From SG8-39 sp032125995 (GTDB lineage Bacteria > Pseudomonadota > Gammaproteobacteria > Burkholderiales > SG8-39): 20,744 nucleotides of DNA. Positions 7,126-14,470 of this stretch are shown here, piece by piece (within the stretch, counting starts at the first letter, position 1; every line of letters begins with the position of its first letter). The position numbers and the translations under genes were made by a program. The notes below the pieces were generated by a model that was not told the origin of the DNA, did not search any database, and saw nothing but the letters and a program-made list of their open reading frames with translations. The stretch lies in the NCBI GenBank assembly GCA_032125995.1, contig JAQBBQ010000036.1:1-20744 (forward strand). The letters run 5' to 3'.

Positions 7126-7578
7126 ATGCGTCATCCGTCACCGCCCAAGGGCTTTCGCGCCCTGCACCTGCCGCGCAACCCGTTCATCGAGGCGAACGGC
7201 CCGCTCTATGGTCGGCTCGACGGCAAGGAATTCGTCCTTGGCTTCCGCTGCGAAAAAAAGCACTGCAACCCGATGGGGATGTGCCACGGCGGCATGCTGA
7301 TGACGCTGGCCGACATGCTGCTGCTGCTCGGCGCCAACATGCAGGAGCGGATCGGGCGTTTTCTGGTGACCGTGCACCTCGCGACCGACTTCATCGGCGC
7401 GGTACCCGAGGGCGCCTGGCTCGAAGGCCGGGTGCAGGTGCTGAAGATGACGCGCAGCCTGCTGTTCACCCAGGGCACGATGGAGGTCGAGGGCGCCCCC
7501 GTCGCCCGCGTGAGCGCGATCCTCAAGCCGACCGGCGAGCAGGTGCCTGATGTTTCGCCCGAGCGTTACTTTCGTTGA
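7126..7578 (+). CDS. hotdog-fold thioesterase, PaaI-like
   Basis: 150 residues with the PaaI/4HBT signature HGGMLMTLAD (H54, G55, G56 and catalytic-type D63). The family hydrolyses acyl-CoA or aryl-CoA thioesters in the cytoplasm, often to release CoA from dead-end intermediates. AGGAG lies about 10 bases before ATG 7126. It is followed after 9 bp by the DUF35 gene, and then the thiolase-like and MaoC genes, so all four probably share a transcript and a CoA-thioester pathway. The actual substrate is unknown. Confidence 0.85.
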   Translation: MRHPSPPKGFRALHLPRNPFIEANGPLYGRLDGKEFVLGFRCEKKHCNPMGMCHGGMLMTLADMLLLLGANMQERIGRFLVTVHLATDFIGAVPEGAWLEGRVQVLKMTRSLLFTQGTMEVEGAPVARVSAILKPTGEQVPDVSPERYFR

Positions 7579-7587
7579 CCTGGCGCA

Positions 7588-8004
7588 ATGGCACAGCCGC
7601 TACCGTTTCCCGCATCGCTGACCGCCGAAGCCGCACACTTCTTCGACGCCGCGGCGCAGGATCGCCTCGAGCTGCAGCGCTGCGCAGACTGCGCGACGGT
7701 CTGGTTCTACCCGCGTCCGGCCTGTGTCGCCTGCGGCGCGGAAAACTTCGCCTGGTTCGCCGCCTCGGGGCGTGGCCGGGTTCACAGTTACAGCATCGTG
7801 CATCGGGCGCCGACGCCGGCGTTTCGCGATCGAGTGCCCTACGTCGTCGCGCTGATCGACCTCGACGAGGGACCCCGCATGATGACGAACCTCCTCGGCG
7901 ACGACGCGCTCGCGGTCGCGATCGGCGATGCGGTCGAAGTCCTGTTCGAGGATCGCGGCGAAGGTCGCAAGCTGCCGCAGTTTCGCAGGCAGACGCCGGG
8001 TTAG
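7588..8004 (+). CDS. DUF35 OB-fold protein with zinc ribbon, partner of the thiolase-like protein
   Basis: 138 residues. An N-terminal helix is followed by a zinc ribbon with C32-x2-C35 and C46-x2-C49, then an OB-fold of beta strands (~60-125) ending in a KLPQF stretch, typical of the family. DUF35 proteins bind thiolase-like proteins and are needed for their activity; in the steroid pathway they form the C-terminal part of ChsH2 and bind the Ltp2 aldolase. Here the gene sits 2 bp before the thiolase-like gene, which strongly suggests a complex. ATG 7588 has a weak ribosome site, so coupling to the upstream thioesterase is likely. Confidence 0.9.
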   Translation: MAQPLPFPASLTAEAAHFFDAAAQDRLELQRCADCATVWFYPRPACVACGAENFAWFAASGRGRVHSYSIVHRAPTPAFRDRVPYVVALIDLDEGPRMMTNLLGDDALAVAIGDAVEVLFEDRGEGRKLPQFRRQTPG

Positions 8005-8006
8005 CG

Positions 8007-9170
8007 ATGCTGCGCAACCGGGCGATCGTCGCCGGCGTCGGCGAATCGAGAATCGGCAAGGTGCCCGGCGTATCGGCGCTGGAACTCTGTGCCGAGGCCG
8101 TGCGGCACGCGATCGCGGATGCCGGGCTTGGCCTGCGCGACATCGACGCTCTGCTCACTGCCTACACGATGACTGAGCCTTATCCGGTGTTCTACGGCGC
8201 GCTCGCCGAATTCATGGGGCTCGAGTTGCGCTACGGCGCCGAGCTGACTGCGGGCGGCGGGTCGAGCGGGGTGATGATTGTCGACGCCGCGCTCGCGGTG
8301 ATGTCAGGACGCGCTAGCGTGGTGCTCGTGGTCTCGGGCGACAGCCGCGCGAGCGGCATGGGGCGCGACAATGCCGTCGCCGCACTCGCCGCCTGGGGGC
8401 ATCCCTACTACGAGTCTCCCTATGGCGGCTTCATTCCCGCCTATTACGCGCTGATCGCGCGTCGCTACATGCACGAATACGGCGCAACGTCCGAGGACCT
8501 GGCCCGGGTCGCGGTGACCCAGCGCGATGCGGCTTGCCGCCATCCGAACGCCCACATGCGCTCGCCGCTGACGATCGAACAGGTGCTCGCCTCGAAGCCG
8601 ATCGCCGATCCGCTGCGGATGTTCGACTGCTGCCTGATCTCGGACGCCGCCGGGGCGATCGTCGTGATGCGCGCCGAGCGCGCGGCCGATCTGCCGCGCA
8701 AACCGGTCTACCTGCTCGGCGTCGGCGAGTATTTCACGCACGAGCATATTCTTGCTGCGCCGTCGCTGCTCGAATCGGGCGCGGGCCGCTCGGCGCAGGC
8801 GGCCTACGCGATGGCCGGAGTGGGGCCCAAGGACATCGATTTCGCCGCGCTGTATGACTGCTTCACGATCACGCCGATGCTGCTTGCAGAGGAATGCGGT
8901 TTTGCCGAACGCGGCGCGGCGGCCGAGCTGTGGAAGGACGGCCGCGCATCGATCGAAGGGCGATTCCCGATCAACACCCACGGCGGCATGCTGAGCCATG
9001 CGCATGCCGGGGCCACCGGCGGCCTGTTCGAGACCGTCGAAGCGGTGCGCCAGCTGCGCGGCGGCGAGGGCGATCGCCAGGTCGCGCGCCACGAGGTCGC
9101 GCTGGTCCATGTCGAAGGCGGCATCATGTCGAACCATGCGACGCTGATCTACGGCGCGCAGCCGGTGTAG
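8007..9170 (+). CDS. thiolase-superfamily protein lacking the nucleophilic Cys (SCP2-thiolase/Ltp2-like)
   Basis: 387 residues, full length for the lipid-transfer/SCP2 thiolase group. The region that holds the acylated Cys in true thiolases reads TAGGGSSGVM (81-90), with no Cys anywhere in residues ~29-176. The C-terminal glycine-rich loop is kept as NTHGGMLSHAHAGATGG (323-339), and YDCFT is at 283-287. Ltp2-type members also lack the Cys and act as retro-aldolases that cleave a beta-hydroxyacyl-CoA, using a DUF35 partner. That makes aldol cleavage or formation the best guess, but other non-thiolytic roles are possible. ATG 8007 follows the DUF35 stop by 2 bp, which supports equimolar expression with its partner. 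Confidence 0.88.
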   Translation: MLRNRAIVAGVGESRIGKVPGVSALELCAEAVRHAIADAGLGLRDIDALLTAYTMTEPYPVFYGALAEFMGLELRYGAELTAGGGSSGVMIVDAALAVMSGRASVVLVVSGDSRASGMGRDNAVAALAAWGHPYYESPYGGFIPAYYALIARRYMHEYGATSEDLARVAVTQRDAACRHPNAHMRSPLTIEQVLASKPIADPLRMFDCCLISDAAGAIVVMRAERAADLPRKPVYLLGVGEYFTHEHILAAPSLLESGAGRSAQAAYAMAGVGPKDIDFAALYDCFTITPMLLAEECGFAERGAAAELWKDGRASIEGRFPINTHGGMLSHAHAGATGGLFETVEAVRQLRGGEGDRQVARHEVALVHVEGGIMSNHATLIYGAQPV

Positions 9171-9181
9171 GGGGAGGGGGT

Positions 9182-9643
9182 ATGAGCGCGCGCGGGATGT
9201 TTTTCGAGGATTTTGAGGTCGGGCAGGAGCTCGAGACGCCGGCGCGCACGGTGACGGCGACCGACATCGTCAACTTCGCCTGCCTCACGGGCGATTTCAA
9301 CGAGGTCCACGCCAACTTCGAGTACGCGAAAACGACGCCGTTCGGCGAGGTGGTCGCGCACGGGCCGCTGATCTACGGCATCGCCGGCGGGCTGCAGTAT
9401 GCGAGCGGCATCAACGACGGCACGCTGCTCGCGCTCTTGCAGATCGACAAGTGGCGCATCATATTGCCGACGAAGCACGGTGACACCATCCGCATGGTGC
9501 AGAAGGTGATCGAGAAGAAGGAGACCTCGAAGCCCGACCGCGGCGTGATCAAGTTCGCGCGCAAGGTGCTGAACCAGCGCGGCGAGACGGTGATGGAGAT
9601 GGAGGCGACGATCCTCTACCGCAGGCGGGCTGGCGCGGGTTAG
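9182..9643 (+). CDS. MaoC-family enoyl-CoA hydratase/dehydratase
   Basis: 153 residues, single hotdog domain. The hydratase-2 motif is present as GDFNEVHAN with D38 and H43 as the catalytic pair (Glu stands where Pro is common). These enzymes hydrate trans-2-enoyl-CoA. A GGGGAGGGGG stretch directly precedes ATG 9182, an unusually strong translation signal, 11 bp after the thiolase-like gene. Product logic: hydration by MaoC would make the beta-hydroxyacyl-CoA that an Ltp2-like aldolase could cleave. This mirrors the ChsH1/ChsH2/Ltp2 step of sterol side-chain loss, but the substrate here is unknown. The C-terminal half is rich in Lys/Glu (KVIEKKETSKPDRG). Confidence 0.9.
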   Translation: MSARGMFFEDFEVGQELETPARTVTATDIVNFACLTGDFNEVHANFEYAKTTPFGEVVAHGPLIYGIAGGLQYASGINDGTLLALLQIDKWRIILPTKHGDTIRMVQKVIEKKETSKPDRGVIKFARKVLNQRGETVMEMEATILYRRRAGAG

Positions 9644-10110
9644 GGGACTTGGGTTCGCATTGCTAGGTACCGCGGGGACGTGCCGGGTGCGCTGTGTGGT
9701 GGCCGGATTCGAGAGTCCGCGAGTATTCGCGATACGCTGATTCGCCGCTTTCGGCTTACCTCGACCCGCTCGGCCCGAAGCCGACATTGCTGACAAGAGC
9801 CTAGAGATCGGACGCGGACGTTACTGGAAGTCCGCTTCGTCCAACAAAGGAAAAATAGGAAATTCTTTAACGCCGGCGTGATCGTCGCTCGCAGCGCGGC
9901 GTGCGTGGCGTTGCGGGGTGTCCTCGCAGAAGGGGCGTGCGCCGAAAACGGCCGATGCGCCGGTTGAGGCCAGGCGGAAGGCCTTCCCCCTGCAACAAAA
10001 AGGTAAATCCTTGTTTAATAAAGAAAAATTCTACTGATCATGCTGTTTATAGCATTTTAAACTACTTAAGATGCTATAAAAGGCACTCAGAATTGGATAG
10101 GCGAAAAACG
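9644..10110. other. intergenic region between maoC-like and hipB
   Basis: 467 bp. I see no convincing gene, tRNA or IS end. The first ~200 bp are GC-rich and hold a small palindrome (CGCGA-GTAT-TCGCG, 9718-9731). A 12-bp perfect palindrome GGAAGGCCTTCC lies at 9976-9987. From about 9840, and above all from 9995 to 10090, the sequence becomes much more AT-rich than the rest of the window and contains the hipB operator. Confidence 0.6.
10046..10080. promoter_or_regulatory. 35-bp interrupted palindrome, probable HipB operator
   Basis: Outer arms TTTATAGCAT (10046-10055) and ATGCTATAAA (10071-10080) are perfect inverted repeats. Inside them TTAA at 10057-10060 is mirrored by TTAA at 10066-10069, so 14 of 15 positions in each half match around a 5-base centre. 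It ends 30 bp before the hipB ATG. TATAAA in the right arm could be a -10 element, but I see no clean -35. HipB proteins in other bacteria bind inverted repeats of this kind to repress hipBA; that this one does so is inference. Confidence 0.65.
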
Positions 10111-10452
10111 ATGGCACGGAAGAATGTACTAACGGCAAACCCGCCCTACCCGGTCGAGCTGGCGCTGAGCCGCCTCGGCGCAAACCTGCGCACTGCACGG
10201 CTACGCCGAAATCTGACGATTGAAGACGTTGCCGCGAAGATTGGCACCGGCCGGCGCGCCGTCCTCGAAGCCGAGAAAGGCAAGCCTTCGACAAGCGCGG
10301 CAGTCTATGCCGCCCTGCTCTGGGCTTACGACCTGCTTGCGCCCATGGGCACGCTTGCCGACCCGGCAACGGACACCGAAGGCCTCGCCCTGTCCGCGCC
10401 GCGCGAACGCGCGCGCGCAAAGGAGTCACAGGAGCTCGACAGTGACTTCTGA
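10111..10452 (+). CDS. hipB: HipB-like XRE-family antitoxin/repressor
   Basis: 113 residues. A lambda-repressor-type helix-turn-helix covers ~18-76: LGANLRTARLRRNLTIEDV then AAKIGTGRRAVLEAEKGK, with the expected turn and recognition helix. The C-terminal tail (~85-113) is charged and probably contacts or masks HipA. HipB proteins bind and neutralise the HipA kinase and repress the operon. ATG 10111 is chosen because the HTH begins soon after and the operator lies just upstream; an in-frame upstream extension to 9901 would cross the operator and is unlikely. The hipA start lies inside the last codons of this gene (11-bp overlap). Confidence 0.88.
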   Translation: MARKNVLTANPPYPVELALSRLGANLRTARLRRNLTIEDVAAKIGTGRRAVLEAEKGKPSTSAAVYAALLWAYDLLAPMGTLADPATDTEGLALSAPRERARAKESQELDSDF

Positions 10453-11716
10453 GTGCTTCGTTTATATCGTCCTGCCCGGCGAGACCGAATTCGTGACGGC
10501 GGGACGCTACCGCCGGGACTTCGACCGCCAGGGCGTTGCGATCGGCCGCTTTGTTTACGGCAAGAGCTACCTTGCCCGTAACGATGCGGTCCCGCTCGAC
10601 CCGGTCGGACTCAAGCTCTCGCCAAGAACGTACGAGACGAGATTGCTCAAAGGCGTGTTCGGCGCGCTGCGCGATGCAAGCCCCGATTACTGGGGCCGCC
10701 GGGTGATCGAGCGGCATTTCGGCTCACCGGGCCCGGACGAGCCCGACTACCTGCTTTATTCGCCTGACGACCGCGCAGGAGCGCTGGGCTTTGGCGCGGC
10801 GCCCGAGCCCCCTGCTCCGAAGAGGAAATTCAACCGCACGATCGACCTGCAAAAACTCCAGGACTTCGCCGATGCGATCATCGCAGGCGAAGAGCTGCCA
10901 AATGAAGCGGACGCGCGGCAGGCGCAGGCGCTGATGCTCGAGGGCACCTCGATGGGCGGCGCGCGCCCCAAGGCCGTCGTCGAGGACGATGACGGCCTGT
11001 GGATCGCAAAATTCAACCGCCCAGACGACAAGTGGAACCACGCGAAGGTCGAGCGCGCGATGCTCGTGCTCGCCAAAACCTGCGGCATCCACGCGGCCGA
11101 GAGCAGGCTTACCACGATCGGCGATCGCGATGCGCTGCTGGTAAAGCGCTTTGACCGCAATAAGACCGACAAGGGCTATCAACGCGCGCGTATGCTGAGC
11201 GCGCTCACGCTGCTGCGCGCGGAAGACGCGCACACGGACCGCGAGAAGTGGTCCTACGTGCTGCTCGTCGAAGAACTCCGCCGAATCTCCGCGCAGCCCA
11301 AAGAGGACGCGCCCGGTCTGTTCAAGCGCATGTGCTTCAACGCGCTGATCTCGAACACCGACGATCATCCCCGCAACCACGCGGTGATCGCAATGGACAA
11401 GGACTGGAGACTCTCCCCGGCCTACGACCTGACGCCGTCGATGCCGGTCAGCATCGAGCGCCGCGACCTAGCCCTAGCCTGCGGCGACATGGGTCGCTAC
11501 GCGCATGCGGACAACCTGCTATCGCAGAGCGCGCGCTTCCTCGTGCTGACAGACGAAGCGAAACAAGTCATCGACACGATGGAGCAGACGATCAAGAACC
11601 AGTGGTACGAAACTGCCCGCCGGGAAGGCGTCTCCGAGAAGGACTGCGAGACGATCGCAGGAGCCTTTGCGTATCAAGGGTTTCACCTTGCAAATGAGGA
11701 GGCGAAAGCGTCGTGA
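10442..11716 (+). CDS. hipA: HipA-family serine/threonine kinase toxin
   Basis: 424 residues, close to E. coli HipA (440), so it is full length. The N-subdomain 1 (~1-105) is followed by the HipA kinase core. The P-loop-like segment GTSMGGARPK (168-177) carries Ser170 at the place of the regulatory autophosphorylated serine; K190 (WIAKF) is the ATP lysine; NTDDHPRNH (305-313) is the catalytic loop; and YDL with D329 is the metal-binding motif. All key residues are intact, so an active kinase is expected. E. coli HipA phosphorylates GltX and halts translation; the target here is unknown. GTG 10442 has AGGAG motifs at about 8 and 18 bases upstream. The gene overlaps hipB by 11 bp and the following small ORF by 4 bp. 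Confidence 0.93.
   Translation: MTSECFVYIVLPGETEFVTAGRYRRDFDRQGVAIGRFVYGKSYLARNDAVPLDPVGLKLSPRTYETRLLKGVFGALRDASPDYWGRRVIERHFGSPGPDEPDYLLYSPDDRAGALGFGAAPEPPAPKRKFNRTIDLQKLQDFADAIIAGEELPNEADARQAQALMLEGTSMGGARPKAVVEDDDGLWIAKFNRPDDKWNHAKVERAMLVLAKTCGIHAAESRLTTIGDRDALLVKRFDRNKTDKGYQRARMLSALTLLRAEDAHTDREKWSYVLLVEELRRISAQPKEDAPGLFKRMCFNALISNTDDHPRNHAVIAMDKDWRLSPAYDLTPSMPVSIERRDLALACGDMGRYAHADNLLSQSARFLVLTDEAKQVIDTMEQTIKNQWYETARREGVSEKDCETIAGAFAYQGFHLANEEAKAS
11696..11702 (+). promoter_or_regulatory. ribosome-binding site inside the hipA 3' end
   Basis: GAGGAGG lies 10 bases before the GTG at 11713. It is one of the stronger Shine-Dalgarno matches in the window and is not needed by hipA itself, so it supports translation of the small ORF that begins there. 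Confidence 0.5.
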
Positions 11717-11946
11717 GTATCGCGGGCACCATATTAAAAGCAGTGCTCGATTCTCTCCTCGGCAAACTCGAGTCCATCTTCCCGTGGCTTCGCAACTGGC
11801 TGGATCGTCCCGTTATCGTGCCCGGCCGCCGGCGCAACTGGTGGCATATGGGCCGGACGGGGGACTATGGCCTTATCACGACCGCGCCCGGCACGCGTGG
11901 CAGCGGCAGCGCCCCCGACGCTAGCCCGCCTCCGCGTCCTCGATGA
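11713..11946 (+). CDS. small protein translationally coupled to hipA, unknown function
   Basis: 77 residues from GTG 11713, overlapping the hipA stop as GTGA. Residues ~2-31 form a hydrophobic to amphipathic helix (LKAVLDSLLGKLES, then FPWLRNWL), followed by a basic, Trp-rich stretch (RRRNWWHMGR) and a Gly/Ser/Pro-rich tail. I recognise no family. Coupling, a good ribosome site and the amphipathic N-terminus argue for a real gene. The low-complexity tail and its 26-bp overlap with the converging GMC gene argue for caution. It could be a third component of the hipBA operon or a membrane-active peptide; a chance ORF remains possible. Confidence 0.45.
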   Translation: MSIAGTILKAVLDSLLGKLESIFPWLRNWLDRPVIVPGRRRNWWHMGRTGDYGLITTAPGTRGSGSAPDASPPPRPR

Positions 11947-13522
11947 TCATGTCGGCGGCCTTCTCGGCCACCATCATCACCGCGGCGTTGATGTTGCCCG
12001 AGGGCATCGTCGGCATGACCGAGGCGTCCACCATGCGCAGTCCCGACAACCCGCGCACCGCGAGGCGCTCGTCGACCACGGCCATCGGGTCGTGCACCGG
12101 CCCCATCGCGCAGGTGCCCATGACATGGTAAGTGGTGCTGCCGGTGCGCCGGGCGTAGTCGATGAGCGCCTCGTCGCTCGCGCAGTCGGCGCCGGGCTTG
12201 AATTCGTAGCCGCGGTAGGGCGCGAGCGCGGCGGCCTCGCCGATTCTCCGCGCGACGCGCATGCCGCCGAGGAGTGCCTCGCAATCGGCCGCCTCGCCGA
12301 GGAAGTTCGGCCGGATTTTCGGCGGCGCGAAGGGGTCGCGCGAGCCGATGTGGATGCTGCCGCGGCTCTCGGGCCGGCACTGGTAGACACCGATCGTCAT
12401 TCCGGGCGCGCGCTCGAATTTGCGCGTGTTGGCGTCGAAGCTGCCGTGCGCGAAGAACATCTGGCAATCCGGCGTCTCGAGCTCCGGGCGGCTGCGCACG
12501 AAGCCATGGCCGATGCCGGCGGTCCAGGTGAGCGCGCCGCGGCGGAACAGAAAATACTTCAGCACCTCGCGCGCAAGGCGCCAGCCGCGCGTGTCCTCGT
12601 TCAGGGTGATGGGGCGCGTCACGCGCCAGGCGATGCGCGCGCAATAGTGGTCGCGGTAGTTCTCGCCGACGCCGGGCAGCGCGTGGCGCACCTCGATGCC
12701 GTGCGCGCGCAGCAGCTCGGGCGCGCCGATGCCCGAGAGCTCGAGGAGCTGGGGCGACTGCACCGCGCCCGCGCTGAGGACGACCGACCGTGCCGCACGC
12801 GCGGTCTCGGTCCTTCCGTCACGATCGAACTCGACGCCGATCGCCCGCCCGCCTTCGAAGAGCACCCGCCGCACCTGCGCGCCGGTGCGCAGCTCGAGGT
12901 TCGGGCGCCGGCGCACCGGATCGAGGTAGGCGTTCGCGGCGCTCACGCGCCGGCCGTTGCGCTGCGTGGCCTGGTAGTAGCCGACGCCGTCCTGGCGCTC
13001 GCCGTTGTAGTCGGGGTTGCGCGGATAGCCGCACTCGACGCCCGCGGCGATGAAGGCGTCGACCAGCTCGTGCCGCTCGCGCAGGTCGGCGATGTTGAGC
13101 GGGCCCTCGGCGCCGCGCAGGGCGTCGCCGCCGCGCTCGAAGCGCTCGGCCTTCCTGAAGTAGGGCAGCACCTCGTTCCAGGACCAGCCGCGATTGCCTT
13201 TCGCGTGCCAGCTGTCGTAGTCGAGCGGCTGGCCGCGCACCTGCAGCATGCCGTTGATCGCGCTCGAGCCGCCGACGACGCGCCCGCGCGGAATGGGGAT
13301 GCGCCGGCCGTGCGTGCCGTCCTCCGGCTCGGTCTCGAAGCGCCAGTTGTAGACCGGGTGATCGATCAGCTTCTGAAAGCCCGCCGGGATCGCGAACCAC
13401 GGGCTGCGCGCCTCGCCGCCGGCCTCGAGCAGCAGCACGCGCGTGTCTGCATCTGCGCTTAGGCGGTTGGCGAGCACGCAGCCGGCCGAGCCGGCGCCGA
13501 CGATGACGTAGTCCCAGGTCAA
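11921..13522 (-). CDS. GMC-family FAD-dependent alcohol/choline-type oxidoreductase
   Basis: 533 residues. The N-terminal FAD motif is GAGSAG (9-14) with E33 at the end of strand two. GMC signature 1 reads PRGRVVGGSSAING, and signature 2 is GAVQSPQLLELSGIG. The C-terminal catalytic pair is H466 in TTYHVMGT and N510 in PSGNINAAVMM. The family oxidises alcohols to aldehydes; BetA-like choline dehydrogenases and PEG/alkanol dehydrogenases are close relatives, and the exact substrate cannot be assigned. The start is TTG 13522, supported by a strong GGAGG 8 bases upstream and by the FAD motif beginning six residues in. It diverges from the DMT transporter. No electron-acceptor gene or BetI/BetB is adjacent. 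Confidence 0.92.
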   Translation of the reverse strand: MTWDYVIVGAGSAGCVLANRLSADADTRVLLLEAGGEARSPWFAIPAGFQKLIDHPVYNWRFETEPEDGTHGRRIPIPRGRVVGGSSAINGMLQVRGQPLDYDSWHAKGNRGWSWNEVLPYFRKAERFERGGDALRGAEGPLNIADLRERHELVDAFIAAGVECGYPRNPDYNGERQDGVGYYQATQRNGRRVSAANAYLDPVRRRPNLELRTGAQVRRVLFEGGRAIGVEFDRDGRTETARAARSVVLSAGAVQSPQLLELSGIGAPELLRAHGIEVRHALPGVGENYRDHYCARIAWRVTRPITLNEDTRGWRLAREVLKYFLFRRGALTWTAGIGHGFVRSRPELETPDCQMFFAHGSFDANTRKFERAPGMTIGVYQCRPESRGSIHIGSRDPFAPPKIRPNFLGEAADCEALLGGMRVARRIGEAAALAPYRGYEFKPGADCASDEALIDYARRTGSTTYHVMGTCAMGPVHDPMAVVDERLAVRGLSGLRMVDASVMPTMPSGNINAAVMMVAEKAADMIIEDAEAG

Positions 13523-13530
13523 TCGAGCGT

Positions 13531-13540
13531 CCTCCTCTCC
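13531..13540 (-). promoter_or_regulatory. Shine-Dalgarno fixing the TTG start of the GMC oxidoreductase
   Basis: On the minus strand the sequence reads GGAGAGGAGG, with an 8-base spacer to TTG 13522. No ATG or GTG gives a better start, and the residues after TTG (TWDYVIVGAG) match the usual beginning of the family. Confidence 0.6.
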
Positions 13541-13562
13541 GGGCCGACGATGCTACACCCGG

Positions 13563-13574
13563 CGGCGCGCGCCG
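13563..13574. promoter_or_regulatory. 12-bp GC palindrome between the divergent GMC and DMT genes
   Basis: CGGCGCGCGCCG is a perfect palindrome in the 78-bp divergent spacer. It could be an operator for both genes, but such sequences also arise by chance in GC-rich DNA. Confidence 0.25.
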
Positions 13575-13600
13575 TTCGCGGCTAGACTTGCGCGCTCGCC

Positions 13601-14452
13601 ATGCAGACCCCGGTCAAGTCCCTGCCGCTCGCGGTGGCGTGGATGCTCGCCACCATCGTGTCGTTCCTGCTGATGGGAATCTCCGGGCGTGAACTGTCGG
13701 CCGAGATCGGCCCGGCACAGGTCGTCGCGTTTCGCAACATCATCTGCCTGGTCATCCTCGCGGCCCTGCTGACGGTCTATGGTTGGCGGCTCGCGTTGAC
13801 CGCCAAGCCCGGTCGGCACATCGTGCGCAACACGATCCACTTCGGCGCGCAGTTCGGCTGGTTCTACGCAATTGCGCATATTCCGATCGCCGAAGTGTTC
13901 GCGATCGAGTTCACCACGCCGATCTGGACCGCGCTGCTTGCAGTGCTGTTTCTGGGCGAAAAGATGAACCCGGCACGCATCGGCGCGATCGTGCTCGGCT
14001 TTACCGGCGTGCTCGTCATCCTGCGCCCGGGTGCCGCGGTGATCGACGCCGCCTCGCTTGCCGCACTCGCGGCGGCGTTCGGCTATGCGCTCACCTACGC
14101 GTTCACCAAGGACCTCGTCGCGACCGACCGGCCATTGACGATCCTGCTGTGGATGAACGCGGTACAGCTGCCGCTCGCGCTCGCGGTCACCGGCGCCGAC
14201 TGGGTCACGCCCTCGGCGGCGCTGTGGCCCTGGGTGCTGGTCGTCGGTCTCGTCGGCTTGACTTCTCACTACTGCCTGTCGCGGGCGTTGACCTATGGCG
14301 AGGCGATGGTGGTGATCCCGATCGACTTCCTGCGCCTGCCGCTCGCGGCGGCGGTGGCCTGGATGCTCTACGGCGAAACCGTCACCGTCACCGTGTACGT
14401 CGGCGCGGCGATCATCTTCTGCGGCGTCTGGCTCAACCTGCGCCGCGCGTAA
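13601..14452 (+). CDS. DMT-superfamily (EamA) transporter
   Basis: 283 residues forming about ten hydrophobic helices in two EamA repeats (~10-130 and ~150-280), the usual 10-TM drug/metabolite transporter layout. Each half ends in the conserved pattern of an acidic Glu in the loop before the last helix pair (FLGEKMNPARIGA and LYGETVTVTVYVGA). It acts in the inner membrane as an importer or exporter of a small organic solute. It lies 18 bp before phnA on the same strand, which hints at a phosphonate-type or organic acid substrate, but the family is too broad to assign one. The start ATG 13601 has only a weak ribosome site. Confidence 0.88.
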   Translation: MQTPVKSLPLAVAWMLATIVSFLLMGISGRELSAEIGPAQVVAFRNIICLVILAALLTVYGWRLALTAKPGRHIVRNTIHFGAQFGWFYAIAHIPIAEVFAIEFTTPIWTALLAVLFLGEKMNPARIGAIVLGFTGVLVILRPGAAVIDAASLAALAAAFGYALTYAFTKDLVATDRPLTILLWMNAVQLPLALAVTGADWVTPSAALWPWVLVVGLVGLTSHYCLSRALTYGEAMVVIPIDFLRLPLAAAVAWMLYGETVTVTVYVGAAIIFCGVWLNLRRA

Positions 14453-14470
14453 CCCTCTGGAGTCTTTGCG

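Noticed and set aside
9650..9760. possible tRNA or attachment-site remnant beside hipBA
   Set aside because: A GATTCGAGAGTCC stretch recalls a T-arm, but no cloverleaf, acceptor stem or repeated att sequence could be built.
9901..10110. upstream N-terminal extension of hipB
   Set aside because: It would place the palindromic operator and AT-rich promoter region inside the coding sequence, and the added residues do not fit the family.
11867..13462. 531-residue plus-strand open frame opposite the GMC gene
   Set aside because: The minus strand carries all GMC signatures; this frame is low-complexity Ala/Arg/Val sequence.
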